From assembly GCA_023091665.1 (NCBI GenBank), contig JALJCQ010000027.1, positions 1 to 64,000 of the forward strand: DNA of 64,000 bases, read 5' to 3'. Positions 52,517-60,837 of the stretch are shown one piece after another (the stretch's first letter is position 1; every line of letters begins with the position of its first letter). Made by a program: the position numbers and the translations under genes. Source of the DNA: Pythium myriotylum. Lineage: Eukaryota > Oomycota > Peronosporomycetes > Pythiales > Pythiaceae. Under the pieces are notes generated by a model that did no database searches, was not told the origin of the DNA, and saw only the letters and a program-made list of their open reading frames with translations.

Positions 52517-53980
52517 GATTGTGAGACCCAGAGCAACTGTGGCACGAGAGCGAAAAAACTCGTGCTTGATGGGAATCAATGACAGCTTGAGCGGGACAGG
52601 ACGTTAGCATGCATCAACCAACGATGAGAATCACGTTTACTTACACATTCGTTGCACGCGCATTGTGTTGTGTGATAAAGTGGCCGAAAATTTTAGGGCA
52701 CTAGACCGAGGTGATAGGCAGAGACTCAGGGTAGTACCGTAGGAGGCTCCAGACTAACCCATACTATTACTATACTCGGTATCAGCCGCCGGTATTACTG
52801 GCGGAACCGATACTGAGACGATTGTGCCATCCCATAGCCGATTGGCTAAAATGGGGGTCGATTGCGTAGCCGAAAGCCGCAGTCATCACCTGAATACAAG
52901 GGGGATGATCGGCAGGATACTGGCTGAATCGGCAGAAAAAGGGCATGTATTCAGCAGTAGTAATGGGTGTAGAGCCGGTAGCGAACTTAGGGCAGCCGAA
53001 CTTAGCGTAGGGGTACTTAGATCAGCTGATGAGACCAAGGTAATAGACTTCCACTTTCACCGCCAAGCCCGAAAGCAAGCCGCGTCGTCTTGGCAAGGAA
53101 CGTCGCATCAAGGCTCGCCGTCACCAACAGGAGGTGACGTTAAAGAAGACCCCGGTGGAACCTGGCTATTGCTGTCAGGGGAAGCCGACGACTCTCAAGC
53201 GGCCGACTTGAAGCGCTGGGGCAAGACTGCCAGCGGCGTCGGCTGCATCAAGGACAAGGACACTCGTGTGCGCCGGTGGGATCGTCCCCCCGCCACGACA
53301 AGGCAAGGTTACGGTCTCTAGTGCTGGGCACTAGCAGATCTTACGCCCCAAGGAAGCCGCAGCCGTCTCATCGGCTGCGCACAAGTACTCCGAGCCCCTG
53401 CGTGTTGAGCAGGCGTGTTTCTCGGCCCGGTACGACCCCCGGCCCAACTCTGCGAGACGGTCTCCTCGCGGAGCTCAGCTGGCCGACCCCAGAGGCTTCA
53501 CGACCCTCTGGCTTCCCCTCCCCCGACTTCGGTACCAGAGCGCCCACGGTTCACCCCCACAGCGACTTTCGTGGGGTGTAACGTCTGTTGGTAGCTCACT
53601 AGCACCAAGAATCTGAAGGCCTGTTGGCGAGTGGTCAGCTGTCACAAGCAGTCGCTGTGCAGTGATTTTGCTGACCCACTCTACCACAGTTGTTTTGGAG
53701 GCGTTTGCTGTCGCTGTTGAGATGGCGGAGCGGAGCAGAGCGAAGTCGAATGGCTAGGAGGAGGTGGAGAACTGGTTGAGTGGGCCACGATGAATATGTG
53801 GCAACGAGCTCACGCATCATGTGATGACGAGGGATGGACAGCCGCGAAGATTAGCTTTGAAACTTTCCTGAAAACAACGGCGTTCAATTGAGTGGTGTTG
53901 GAAAGCAACGGCACTTGATGCAGCTATTTCTCCAATCGTTGCTTGACCCCACATTTTTCTCCAATCAACATCGACAAGTC
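52517..53980. other. Right non-coding region of the piggyBac element
   Basis: No gene is supported in this 1.46-kb stretch. One frame at 52824-53321 is open for 165 codons but has no recognisable domain. A 9-bp direct repeat GGGCACTAG (52696-52704 and 53327-53335) may mark another small insertion. Confidence 0.5.
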
Positions 53981-54129
53981 AAACGGGCAAATTTTGCACG
54001 ATCGAGGGATGGGACGGTAAAAATTTATCCACTTTTGGGTTGAGGGAACAGCCCAATTTTTCGAATGCATGATATGGAAAGACGAAATTATGGGTGCGGG
54101 AATGGCGAACGGGCAAATTTTGCACGATC
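53981..54129. repeat. Right subterminal near-palindromic motifs (two copies)
   Basis: AAACGGGCAAATTTTGCACG at 53981-54000 and CGAACGGGCAAATTTTGCAC at 54106-54125 match each other and the left-end copies. They probably serve as transposase binding sites, by analogy with other piggyBac elements. Confidence 0.8.
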
Positions 54130-54182
54130 TATAAATATTATACTTGAATTTTGTATTGATACACTTCCTATTGTTCAGCTCG

Positions 54183-54200
54183 CGTTCGCGAAAGGGTTAA
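54183..54200 (-). repeat. piggyBac right terminus with TTAA
   Basis: CGTTCGCGAAAGGGTTAA is the exact inverse of 42789-42806. Confidence 0.93.
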
Positions 54201-54224
54201 TGCCTGTTATATTATGATTAGCTA

Positions 54225-54232
54225 TATATAAG
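54225..54232 (+). promoter_or_regulatory. TATATAAG box before the viral protease
   Basis: TATATAAG lies 9 bases before the ATG at 54242 and is identical to the box before the polymerase gene. Confidence 0.4.
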
Positions 54233-54241
54233 CATTACATA

Positions 54242-54628
54242 ATGATTTTTAAATTAAATAAATTGGGTGAATCGACTGCTAATGAACTACAAGAGCTCGC
54301 AAATCAGCTGAATGTTCATATTGATGGGATAATAGATTTCAGAAAAATCAGAGGCCCCCTAGGGAATGGAAGCTATATTATATTACTTCGATTAGACTCA
54401 GGTGTAGGCCATTGGGTTTGTGTGTGCAACAATGAATACTTTGATTCAATGGGTTTGGGGCCTCCAAGAGTTTTGGGTACCATGAAATATAATGATAAAC
54501 AGTATCAAGGCACATATGATGACTATTGTGGGTTATGGAGTCTGTTGTATTTTTTTTGCAAACAACACAATCAACCTGACTTATTCAGAAATTTTTACGA
54601 CTTGAATACAGAAGTTTCGTTTCGTTAA
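54242..54628 (+). CDS. Adenain/Ulp1-like cysteine protease
   Basis: The 128-residue protein has the catalytic order of adenovirus-type maturation proteases: histidine in GVGHWVCV (H57), aspartate in YFDSMG (D68), an oxyanion glutamine near residue 87-89 (KQYQG) and the nucleophile in DDYCGLWSLLYFFC (C96). Length is short but similar to Polinton proteases. It would process capsid and core precursors during virion maturation. The frame is intact. It was separated from the capsid gene by the piggyBac insertion in their shared upstream region. Confidence 0.85.
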   Translation: MIFKLNKLGESTANELQELANQLNVHIDGIIDFRKIRGPLGNGSYIILLRLDSGVGHWVCVCNNEYFDSMGLGPPRVLGTMKYNDKQYQGTYDDYCGLWSLLYFFCKQHNQPDLFRNFYDLNTEVSFR

Positions 54629-54635
54629 TATAATT

Positions 54636-55027
54636 ATGAATAGAATCAGACGTTATAGAGATACTGGAGTTAATGAAGTTGCTCCAAAACATGATCATAG
54701 AATCGATGTAATAATGAAAGAATTGGAGTATCTTCGATCTGAATTAGCTCAAAAAAGGTTGAAACATCCATATCAAAATACTTCAAAGAAGAGATATTTA
54801 CAAAAGATAGAGAAGCTTTACTCGAGGATGGATTTGTTAGTAAAGGAGACTACCTCGAAATCCCATTAACAATATTGAATGCCAGATACAAACAATGGTG
54901 CATCGATACTGGACATAATCGTATGTTGCGTAAAGCAATCATCGAGAACATCCGAAATGATAAAGTTGATGGAGTTGTGTTCAAATATTATGACGGATAC
55001 GACAAAATACGTGTTTTTCCTAGTTAG
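54636..55027 (+). pseudogene. Viral protein of unknown function, one frameshift
   Basis: The first 40 residues (from MNRIRRYRDTG, helical and charged) are in one frame. After the run of six A at 54751-54756 the sensible sequence continues in another frame (SISKYFKEEIF, ARYKQWCIDTGHN, VDGVVFKYYDGYDKIRVF) to a stop at 55025-55027. The combined product would be about 130 residues. The C-terminal half is reminiscent of small winged-helix modules in large DNA virus proteins, but this is not firm. It overlaps the tail of a convergent minus-strand frame. Confidence 0.45.
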
Positions 55028-55140
55028 TGTGCTTTTCGTTGATATTCTGACACTTCTTGATAGCTGCACTAATTAAATCAATTTCCTTACAGAGCTGTAT
55101 TATTTCAGATGCTGAATGCTTTTCTACTTTCGGGTACTCA
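55020..55140 (-). pseudogene. C-terminal remnant of a minus-strand viral gene
   Basis: A minus-strand frame of about 40 codons ends in a TAG at 55020-55022. It reads YPKVEKHSASEIIQLCKEID and continues helical. It has no start and is cut at about 55140, where base composition changes. This suggests that viral DNA once continued to the right. Confidence 0.4.
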
Positions 55141-55735
55141 TGTAAACTAGTGAGCACCGACAGCCGTCTTTGCTAATTGGGCGAAGCCCCTCTGCAGCCG
55201 CCCTTGATTTGGATCGTATACTGTACATCTTGAGAACGCGTCCATAAAGAGAATTTCCAGAAAGAAGCCGTACTTGTACGAAATTATGCGGATTGTTCTT
55301 GAACGATGATACTCTCTCTACACTGAGCCGACTTGATACGTACCACGTCATGTTCAGCCGCCTTCGGCAGAGCGAGAGGTCCGCGTCCGACCATCACACG
55401 ACGTGATCAACTGCCACCGTTCCTGTTATAATGTGGGCCGTTTTTTCGATTTCGGTTGAAACATCCGCACAAAGACAGAAAGAGAGAGGGTGCGAATGAT
55501 CACCGCATCATGGAACGTTTCTTGACACTCATCCGTGAGTTTTGCATCGCTACATGGAGCGACTGCACGCACGCTGCCACCAATCGAAGCGGAGGTAGCG
55601 TCGAGGTTGCCAAAGCTTTTGATCTCTACCCGCCTTGGTGATGCACAAAGTTTGTCAAGATTGCCGATCATCCTGACCTCGTGCGCTGTACACACTTATG
55701 GTCACAACTGGTTGTCACTTCAACATTAGACCTCT
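55141..55735. other. Spacer between virus remnant and SET gene
   Basis: No gene is supported. It contains ATTGGGCGAAGCCCC at 55176-55190, repeated inverted at 57342-57356. The upstream region of the SET gene lies at its right end. Confidence 0.55.
55176..55190 (+). repeat. 15-bp inverted repeat, left arm
   Basis: ATTGGGCGAAGCCCC is exactly inverted at 57342-57356. The two arms enclose the SET-domain gene. Similarity does not extend beyond 15 bases. Confidence 0.6.
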
Positions 55736-56686
55736 ATGTCCCACATTGATGGGGCCACGGTCCAACATCCGAGGGCTGGTGAGTTGACCACCCCACTCAC
55801 CGCCACACTGGTGGAGATCATCGTCATTGATGACGAAGATGAAGCTGGCCAAGACCAGCCAGACAACGAACTGGAAGTGGAAGCTGTTCAAGCCCGTCAA
55901 GCACGTGCAACGGAGGCTGTCCAACGTCAAGGAGAAATTACCTCTCATTCAGCAGAAGATGATGCCGCTCAACCTCAAGGAGTCGTTGGCCCTCTGACCC
56001 ACCAAGACGGTGTCACTTCAGTGCGCGAATCAACCTCGGCCACCTCACGCCTTGCGCATCCGACAACCTGGCCACCTGACGTGATCAATTTGCGTGACAA
56101 CTTCAACACAGACGAGATTCAATACGTCAACACGTTAGGCATATGCGACTGCACAGCTCCATGCCCACACCCAACTTGCATGAAACCTGCCCTCGGTATC
56201 TACTGCTCGAAAAACTGCTGCCCTTATCGTGGCTACTGTGGGAATAGTCCTCGTCAATCTCCACACCTTCGATTGATGAGGAACATGGGGAGCCAAGACT
56301 ACTTTGTGCAGGCTACGAGAGCAATTGAAGCTGGTGTCATCATTGGTGAGTATCTCGGACGGTTGACAGGCGATCTTCGGCGTGGAAGACGCAATCGTGG
56401 GTATCGATTGGCCATGAGGCACGCCCCTGACGCGTCAACTCCCGGACGTGTCTGCATTGATGCCCAAGTAGTTGGAAGCTTAATGCGCTTCTTGGATCAC
56501 TCGTGTGATGCCAACACTCGTTTCCTGGAAATGTGCAATCTCCGCCGACACACAATCGCTGGTGTGACACGCAAAAGTATCAGGCGAGGTGAAGAAGTTA
56601 CTGTTGACAATGGAGACGAACTGTGGTTTCCTTGCCAATGTGGAACAGCACAGTGTCGTCACCGTGACCAGCAAATCGATGCCTAG
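55736..56686 (+). CDS. SET-domain histone-lysine methyltransferase-like protein
   Basis: The 316-residue protein has a disordered, Gln/Glu/Asp-rich N-terminus of about 130 residues. A Cys-rich pre-SET/AWS-like segment with CDCTAPCPHPTC and CCPYRGYCGN follows. The SET domain has GVIIGEYLGRLTGD, RFLDHSCDANTRF (the RFxNHSCxPN motif with D for N) and IRRGEEVTVDNGDE (the GEELTxDY motif with N for Y). The post-SET cysteines follow as CQCGTAQCRH. It should methylate lysines in histones or other proteins. The substitution of the usual catalytic tyrosine (DNG instead of DYG) may weaken activity. It lies between 15-bp inverted repeats and beside mobile elements. Confidence 0.8.
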   Translation: MSHIDGATVQHPRAGELTTPLTATLVEIIVIDDEDEAGQDQPDNELEVEAVQARQARATEAVQRQGEITSHSAEDDAAQPQGVVGPLTHQDGVTSVRESTSATSRLAHPTTWPPDVINLRDNFNTDEIQYVNTLGICDCTAPCPHPTCMKPALGIYCSKNCCPYRGYCGNSPRQSPHLRLMRNMGSQDYFVQATRAIEAGVIIGEYLGRLTGDLRRGRRNRGYRLAMRHAPDASTPGRVCIDAQVVGSLMRFLDHSCDANTRFLEMCNLRRHTIAGVTRKSIRRGEEVTVDNGDELWFPCQCGTAQCRHRDQQIDA

Positions 56687-57585
56687 CTGAAGGCACGTAT
56701 ATATTGCAGGTTACACGCACATTCACTAACGCACACATGCATGGATAACAGAGAGTGAATAGCAAGGATAACAGAGAGCAACCAGGTCATTGCACTTAAG
56801 GAAAACACATTTATACTAGCAGTGCTCCGCAGGGGTGCTACAGCCCTGCACACTTTATATCCTGTCCCTTGCACAACATGCGTATCTCGCTACCCTTCGT
56901 CCCTATTCACCATGGAAAATAGTGTACAGTCCTACGTAGTGCTGTACTTCGAATGGGAAATTGGTTCAGAGTGAACGAGCCTGAAGAACGGACTGATGTG
57001 CGGACTTCCCAGCCGAAATGCTCGAGTGCGGTATTGCTGCACTTATTCGCACTTAAACGAACACGTACGTACAAGGATAACCGTTTGCTATATATCACAT
57101 CTACATCTGTCACCATTTTGTTAAGTACAGCGTCTCTTGACAGAAAAAAACGAAAGTAATTACAAAAGCTCTCATTATCACTTGTGTTTAGAGACTTTAG
57201 TTACTAATGACTTGTTTATGAACGGTCGTAAAGCTTGGATACAGTATTGGTTCTCTAAGTACGAATTGGTAATGTCATTCAAAGCAAGTAACTTTGTGGC
57301 AAGCTATCGTGCCAACTCCAAAAACTGAGCTCCCTATAATGGGGCTTCGCCCAATCACTGGGTATTTCGGTATCTACCGGTTCATTGAGCTGGACATCAT
57401 CAACATAACCAGTATCATCGGTATCGAATAGATACGTAATATCCATGCTTTTTGTGTCTATATAGATATATATATTTTGTATCTCCAGTTGTTCAATCAC
57501 CCAAATGGGGAAAAACCCAACGTCGTTTGATTGGCTGAAATACGAATAGTGAGAACGTACTTCACTCGCAGAAGCAATTGGAAGC
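56687..57585. other. Spacer between SET gene and Crinkler gene
   Basis: No gene is supported. The inverted-repeat arm GGGGCTTCGCCCAAT lies at 57342-57356. An AT-rich segment near 57410-57480 precedes the Crinkler promoter. An initiator-like TCACTCGCA lies at 57562-57570, 16 bases before the Crinkler ATG. Confidence 0.55.
57342..57356 (-). repeat. 15-bp inverted repeat, right arm
   Basis: GGGGCTTCGCCCAAT is the inverse of 55176-55190. Confidence 0.6.
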
Positions 57586-59475
57586 ATGGTGAAGTTGGTG
57601 TGCGCGTTGGTTGGCGTGGAGGGAAACGCCTTCTCCGTGAAGATCGATGCGAGCGAGTTGGTGGATGACTTAAAGGACGCTATCAAGGCGAAGGATGAGG
57701 ATGAGGACATCAAATGTTCTGCGCGCAAGCTGCATCTGTTCCTCGCCAGGAACGGCGACAACACGTGGCTCGAATCAAGCACCGATGATGTGAAGATGCT
57801 CAAGAAAGGGGAAAAGACTGCTCTAATCGAAGCGCTGACACACGAAGACAATGAACTGCAGGGAGAGTCTGGCCTTCAGAAGGTGTTGAAGGATATGCCT
57901 CAACCAGCAACTGACCAGATCCACGTGTTGGTGGTGATTCCGTCGCGTGACGTCGGTGGAAAGCGTGTTCGAGTAGATGAATGGTTTGTCGACGAAGCAT
58001 TTTCTGTCCAAAAGAAGAAACGAAAACTGGATGTGGACGAAACTGACCAATTCACAAGGTATTTCAAGTTGGCTGGGTTTCCACCGTTGGCACATCCGAT
58101 GGAGAAGTACACGAAGATTGTGGAACGAGATGCATATGCTGTGATTTTTGCAGAGCTAATGCGCAAGGTGAAGTTGTGCTTCGAAGCCAAATCAGGCGCT
58201 AACATGGTCGTGACGGGAAATCCAGGCACAGGGAAGAGTCGCTTCTACCTCTATTGCATCTTTCAACTTCTATTGGGACAACATGAGGAAGTCAAGGAGC
58301 TGTCTTCGTTTGATTTGGTGCTGAATTTCGGAAACAAATACCACAAGTTCCATGCTGAAAGCAGGGAGTTCATCAAGTTGAACGAAGCGGATGCTCTTTC
58401 GATTCAAGATCAGCACCGTGTACTTCGGCTCATCGAGGGAAAATCATCGGAACTTACCGGCTGGAAAGGAGTATCAATTCTATTTGCTTCCCCGGGACTG
58501 GATGGCATGAACGATTACGCAAAAGTTGACTCGTTCACGTACATCTTGCCAGTGTGGAGTCTGGAAGAGCTTCAAGATTACAACTCACTGCTTGATGATG
58601 ATTTCAAACTAGCAGAAGACGTTTTGATATCGCGATACGACAAGTTTGGTGGAATTCCAAGATTCATTTTCACTGCGACGGAGCTTGAGAATGACGAAGA
58701 ACTTCAGAAGGCTATCGCTACATTCAGTGCGTTGGATATCATTTCATATGCCAAAAGCAATCATGCTGTGCGAGACGGAAATTACAGCCACCGCGTTCTC
58801 GAGATGGTCCCGAGCAGAGTGGATTTTCGAGCAAAATTCCATCTTGATTTTTTGTCCAAGTACATTGCCGAGAAGATCGTTGCTAAAGTGGACGAAGACA
58901 GTCTGCATAGAGTATCGGAATTCGCAATTGCACACGCCAATGATGACTCAGGAAGTACATCCGTCGTTCGAGGCAAGATATACGAGATGCTCTGCCACAG
59001 ATGGTTCAATCTACACAAACAAGGACACCTACAGCTCCGTTCGTTGTGCTCGAAGGAGCGCATAGAGTTGATCGTTCCGGAAAATATGCCAATGGTACGG
59101 TTCTCCACTCTCGATGAGATCCGTGCAGTTCCTCGACGCCTGACGTACTACCAGCCGACGTCAAGAACATTCGGTGCGTTGGATGCCTTCATCTTGGATG
59201 GCAAGAACACCAGATGCTATGGCTTGCAGATGACCCTCAACCTGGATCATGGAATCAAAGCTGCACCACTGAGTAGCTTTTTGCTCTGGCTGAACGGTAT
59301 TGGCATCCCCACGTATCAGTTCTACTTTGGTTTCGTGGTTCCAAGCAACTTAGCGCCCCACTATCGGAAGCAAACTATCAGAACCAAGACCAATGAAGTT
59401 CACCAGAGACCAGAAACGTTGGCGAGTGTGAAGCAGTATGTTGTTGCATTAGACCTGTTTGTTGGGAACATTTAA
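57586..59475 (+). CDS. Crinkler (CRN) effector with P-loop NTPase and nuclease-like end
   Basis: The 629-residue protein has the Crinkler header, a ubiquitin-like fold of about 100 residues with LFLAR (51-55, the LFLAK position), then HVLVVIP (113-119) closing the header and a basic KKKRK (143-147). A P-loop ATPase follows with GNPGTGKS (211-218). The C-terminal region has FGALDAFILDGKN and LQMTLN, a pattern like the PD-(D/E)xK nuclease fold reported for NTPase-type Crinklers. No signal peptide is obvious, as is common for this family. Crinklers act in host cells, mostly nuclei, or in conflicts between microbes. An initiator TCACTCGCA lies just upstream. The frame is intact. Confidence 0.88.
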   Translation: MVKLVCALVGVEGNAFSVKIDASELVDDLKDAIKAKDEDEDIKCSARKLHLFLARNGDNTWLESSTDDVKMLKKGEKTALIEALTHEDNELQGESGLQKVLKDMPQPATDQIHVLVVIPSRDVGGKRVRVDEWFVDEAFSVQKKKRKLDVDETDQFTRYFKLAGFPPLAHPMEKYTKIVERDAYAVIFAELMRKVKLCFEAKSGANMVVTGNPGTGKSRFYLYCIFQLLLGQHEEVKELSSFDLVLNFGNKYHKFHAESREFIKLNEADALSIQDQHRVLRLIEGKSSELTGWKGVSILFASPGLDGMNDYAKVDSFTYILPVWSLEELQDYNSLLDDDFKLAEDVLISRYDKFGGIPRFIFTATELENDEELQKAIATFSALDIISYAKSNHAVRDGNYSHRVLEMVPSRVDFRAKFHLDFLSKYIAEKIVAKVDEDSLHRVSEFAIAHANDDSGSTSVVRGKIYEMLCHRWFNLHKQGHLQLRSLCSKERIELIVPENMPMVRFSTLDEIRAVPRRLTYYQPTSRTFGALDAFILDGKNTRCYGLQMTLNLDHGIKAAPLSSFLLWLNGIGIPTYQFYFGFVVPSNLAPHYRKQTIRTKTNEVHQRPETLASVKQYVVALDLFVGNI

Positions 59476-60105
59476 AGGGGTGATACAAAGTAGAGAGGAT
59501 ATAGATGAAACAAAGTTGTTCCTATGTCCTTGTTTCCTCGAGACACTTGTTGCGGCTGCTGCTGATTGTGCTCGATAGTGCTGATAAGACAGAAATGATT
59601 CTCTCTGATAGCCTGTCTAAACCGATAGTGTCGAAATGGTAGCGATTTGCCTCCTATCCTAAGCTACTTCTTAAACAATGTATTCACTCCCCAAAGTTCG
59701 TTGGTTCTGATCACCTCTATGATCTGATAACTTGCAGAACCGCGACAAGGACTGGACAAAACACCAGAGCTTTGATGGACGCTTGTTTCGCCTCAGCAAC
59801 TGGTGCAAGCGAATCTCTCGTAGTCTCCTCTGATGCATCTTATAGCCGGATACAACTTCCACGGATAATCACTTGATCACCAGAAGGCCTTCAACAGACA
59901 CTGCAAGTCTCCATTATGGAGACTAACTGCCTTCATGAGACCACATGGTGAGCAAGAACCCGCTCACGAAGATGCAGGAGACGGTGGATGTCAACCTCCT
60001 CGTCCTCCACTCCCAACGGGTTCCTGAAAACTGTCGGTTCCCCACTCACCATTCTTCGACTTGCGACTTCGACCAACCGTCCTTCTCCCCACGCACTCAC
60101 AAAAG
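59476..60105. other. Spacer between Crinkler and monooxygenase genes
   Basis: No gene is supported. A weak initiator-like CTCACCATTCTTC lies at about 60045-60057, roughly 50 bases before the monooxygenase start. Confidence 0.55.
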
Positions 60106-60837
60106 ATGCTGCCCACCCTTCTTCTCGCAGCCTCGCTCCTCGTGCTCGGCGCCGACGCCCACTCGTACATGGCCATCCCCACGCCGCGCCCCGTCACGGA
60201 CGACTACCGCGCCAAGGTCGCACCGCAGTTCAAGAACAGTCCAGACGAAGCCATCCAGCGAGCTCCGCTCGAAAATTTCTCCGGCGGCCAGCTCGACATG
60301 AACAACGGGTGCCGTGGCTTTGATTTCAATCCGATGAACCCCGTGGTGGAGATAACGCCTGGACAGAAACTCGACGTGCTCTGGCTCACGCACGCCTGGC
60401 ATCCGGGCCGGATCAGGTTACACATCGTGCGACCAAAGACCTTGGGCAGTAAGACCAAGTGGGAGCAGTCTGAGGAAGTACCGCTCACAGACATTGGCGC
60501 CAAGACGACGCTTAGGGCACCGCCGACCATCAACAGCTACCAAAATATCCAGGCAGTGGCCAACATCCCTGCGAGTCTTTCCGGGTGCCACAAGGCAGGC
60601 GAGTGCGCGCTTCAGTGGGTGCTCGACTCGTCCGAGATCGGTCAGCACTACTATACCTGCGCCGACATGGTCGTCAAAGGTAGCAACGGAGCTTCGACCG
60701 CGGCCTCAAGTCCTGCTTCACAGTCACATGCGAGAGCGAAGCCAATGACTGCTGCACCTGCTCCTGCTCCAGCCTCGGCACCAAGGCCAGCGACCGCGTC
60801 GACCGCGGCGAAGTGCGTGCGACGTCTGCGAAAGTAG
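60106..60837 (+). CDS. Secreted AA17-type lytic polysaccharide monooxygenase
   Basis: The 243-residue protein starts at the ATG at 60106. The signal peptide ends ...GADA, so the mature protein begins with His19 (HSYMAIPTPRP). An N-terminal histidine after signal cleavage is needed for the copper histidine brace of lytic polysaccharide monooxygenases. A second brace histidine is in WLTHAWHPG (H96 or H99), and an axial-site tyrosine may be in GQHYYTCAD. Four cysteines and the N-terminal HSYM resemble the oomycete AA17 family, which oxidatively cleaves pectin (homogalacturonan). The last 45 residues are Ala/Pro/Ser-rich. It is a likely plant cell-wall attack enzyme. Confidence 0.82.
   Translation: MLPTLLLAASLLVLGADAHSYMAIPTPRPVTDDYRAKVAPQFKNSPDEAIQRAPLENFSGGQLDMNNGCRGFDFNPMNPVVEITPGQKLDVLWLTHAWHPGRIRLHIVRPKTLGSKTKWEQSEEVPLTDIGAKTTLRAPPTINSYQNIQAVANIPASLSGCHKAGECALQWVLDSSEIGQHYYTCADMVVKGSNGASTAASSPASQSHARAKPMTAAPAPAPASAPRPATASTAAKCVRRLRK

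Larger units (their letters stand above)
42789..54200. mobile_element. Giant cargo-bearing piggyBac-superfamily transposon
   Basis: The ends are TTAA followed by CCCTTTCGCGAACG at 42789-42806 and the exact inverse at 54183-54200. This gives 14-bp inverted repeats inside a duplicated TTAA, the diagnostic target of piggyBac. Subterminal palindromic motifs occur near both ends. The 11.4-kb interior encodes a piggyBac-type transposase with chromodomains, an AT-hook/coiled-coil protein, a DOT1-like methyltransferase and a double P-loop kinase, and contains a nested solo LTR. It lies between the viral capsid and protease genes; removing it with one TTAA restores a continuous AT-rich intergenic region. 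Ordinary piggyBac elements are 2-6 kb with one gene. Confidence 0.9.
54197..55140 (+). mobile_element. Endogenous Polinton-like virus, right part
   Basis: AT-rich sequence resumes right after the TTAA. It contains the protease gene, a second plus-strand gene and the tail of a minus-strand gene. Composition changes at about 55140, where host-like sequence starts, so the viral copy seems cut off there. No inverse of any left-end sequence was found. Confidence 0.75.

Noticed and set aside
53140..53170. GDVKEDPGG resembling a 2A ribosome-skipping motif
   Set aside because: The essential NPGP is absent (DPGG) and the surrounding frame has no recognisable protein.
52824..53321. 165-codon open frame in the right part of the piggyBac element
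   Set aside because: No domain, no plausible composition, and overlapping open frames in other registers; kept only as a note.
52696..53335. GGGCACTAG direct repeats as a target duplication of a small element
   Set aside because: The second copy is part of a local hairpin (CTAGTGC/GCACTAG), and no element structure was recognised between them.
54751..54757. AAAAAAG as a possible programmed -1 frameshift site in a viral gene
   Set aside because: The heptamer is not in the zero-frame phase needed for canonical slippage; a simple base loss in the A run is more likely.
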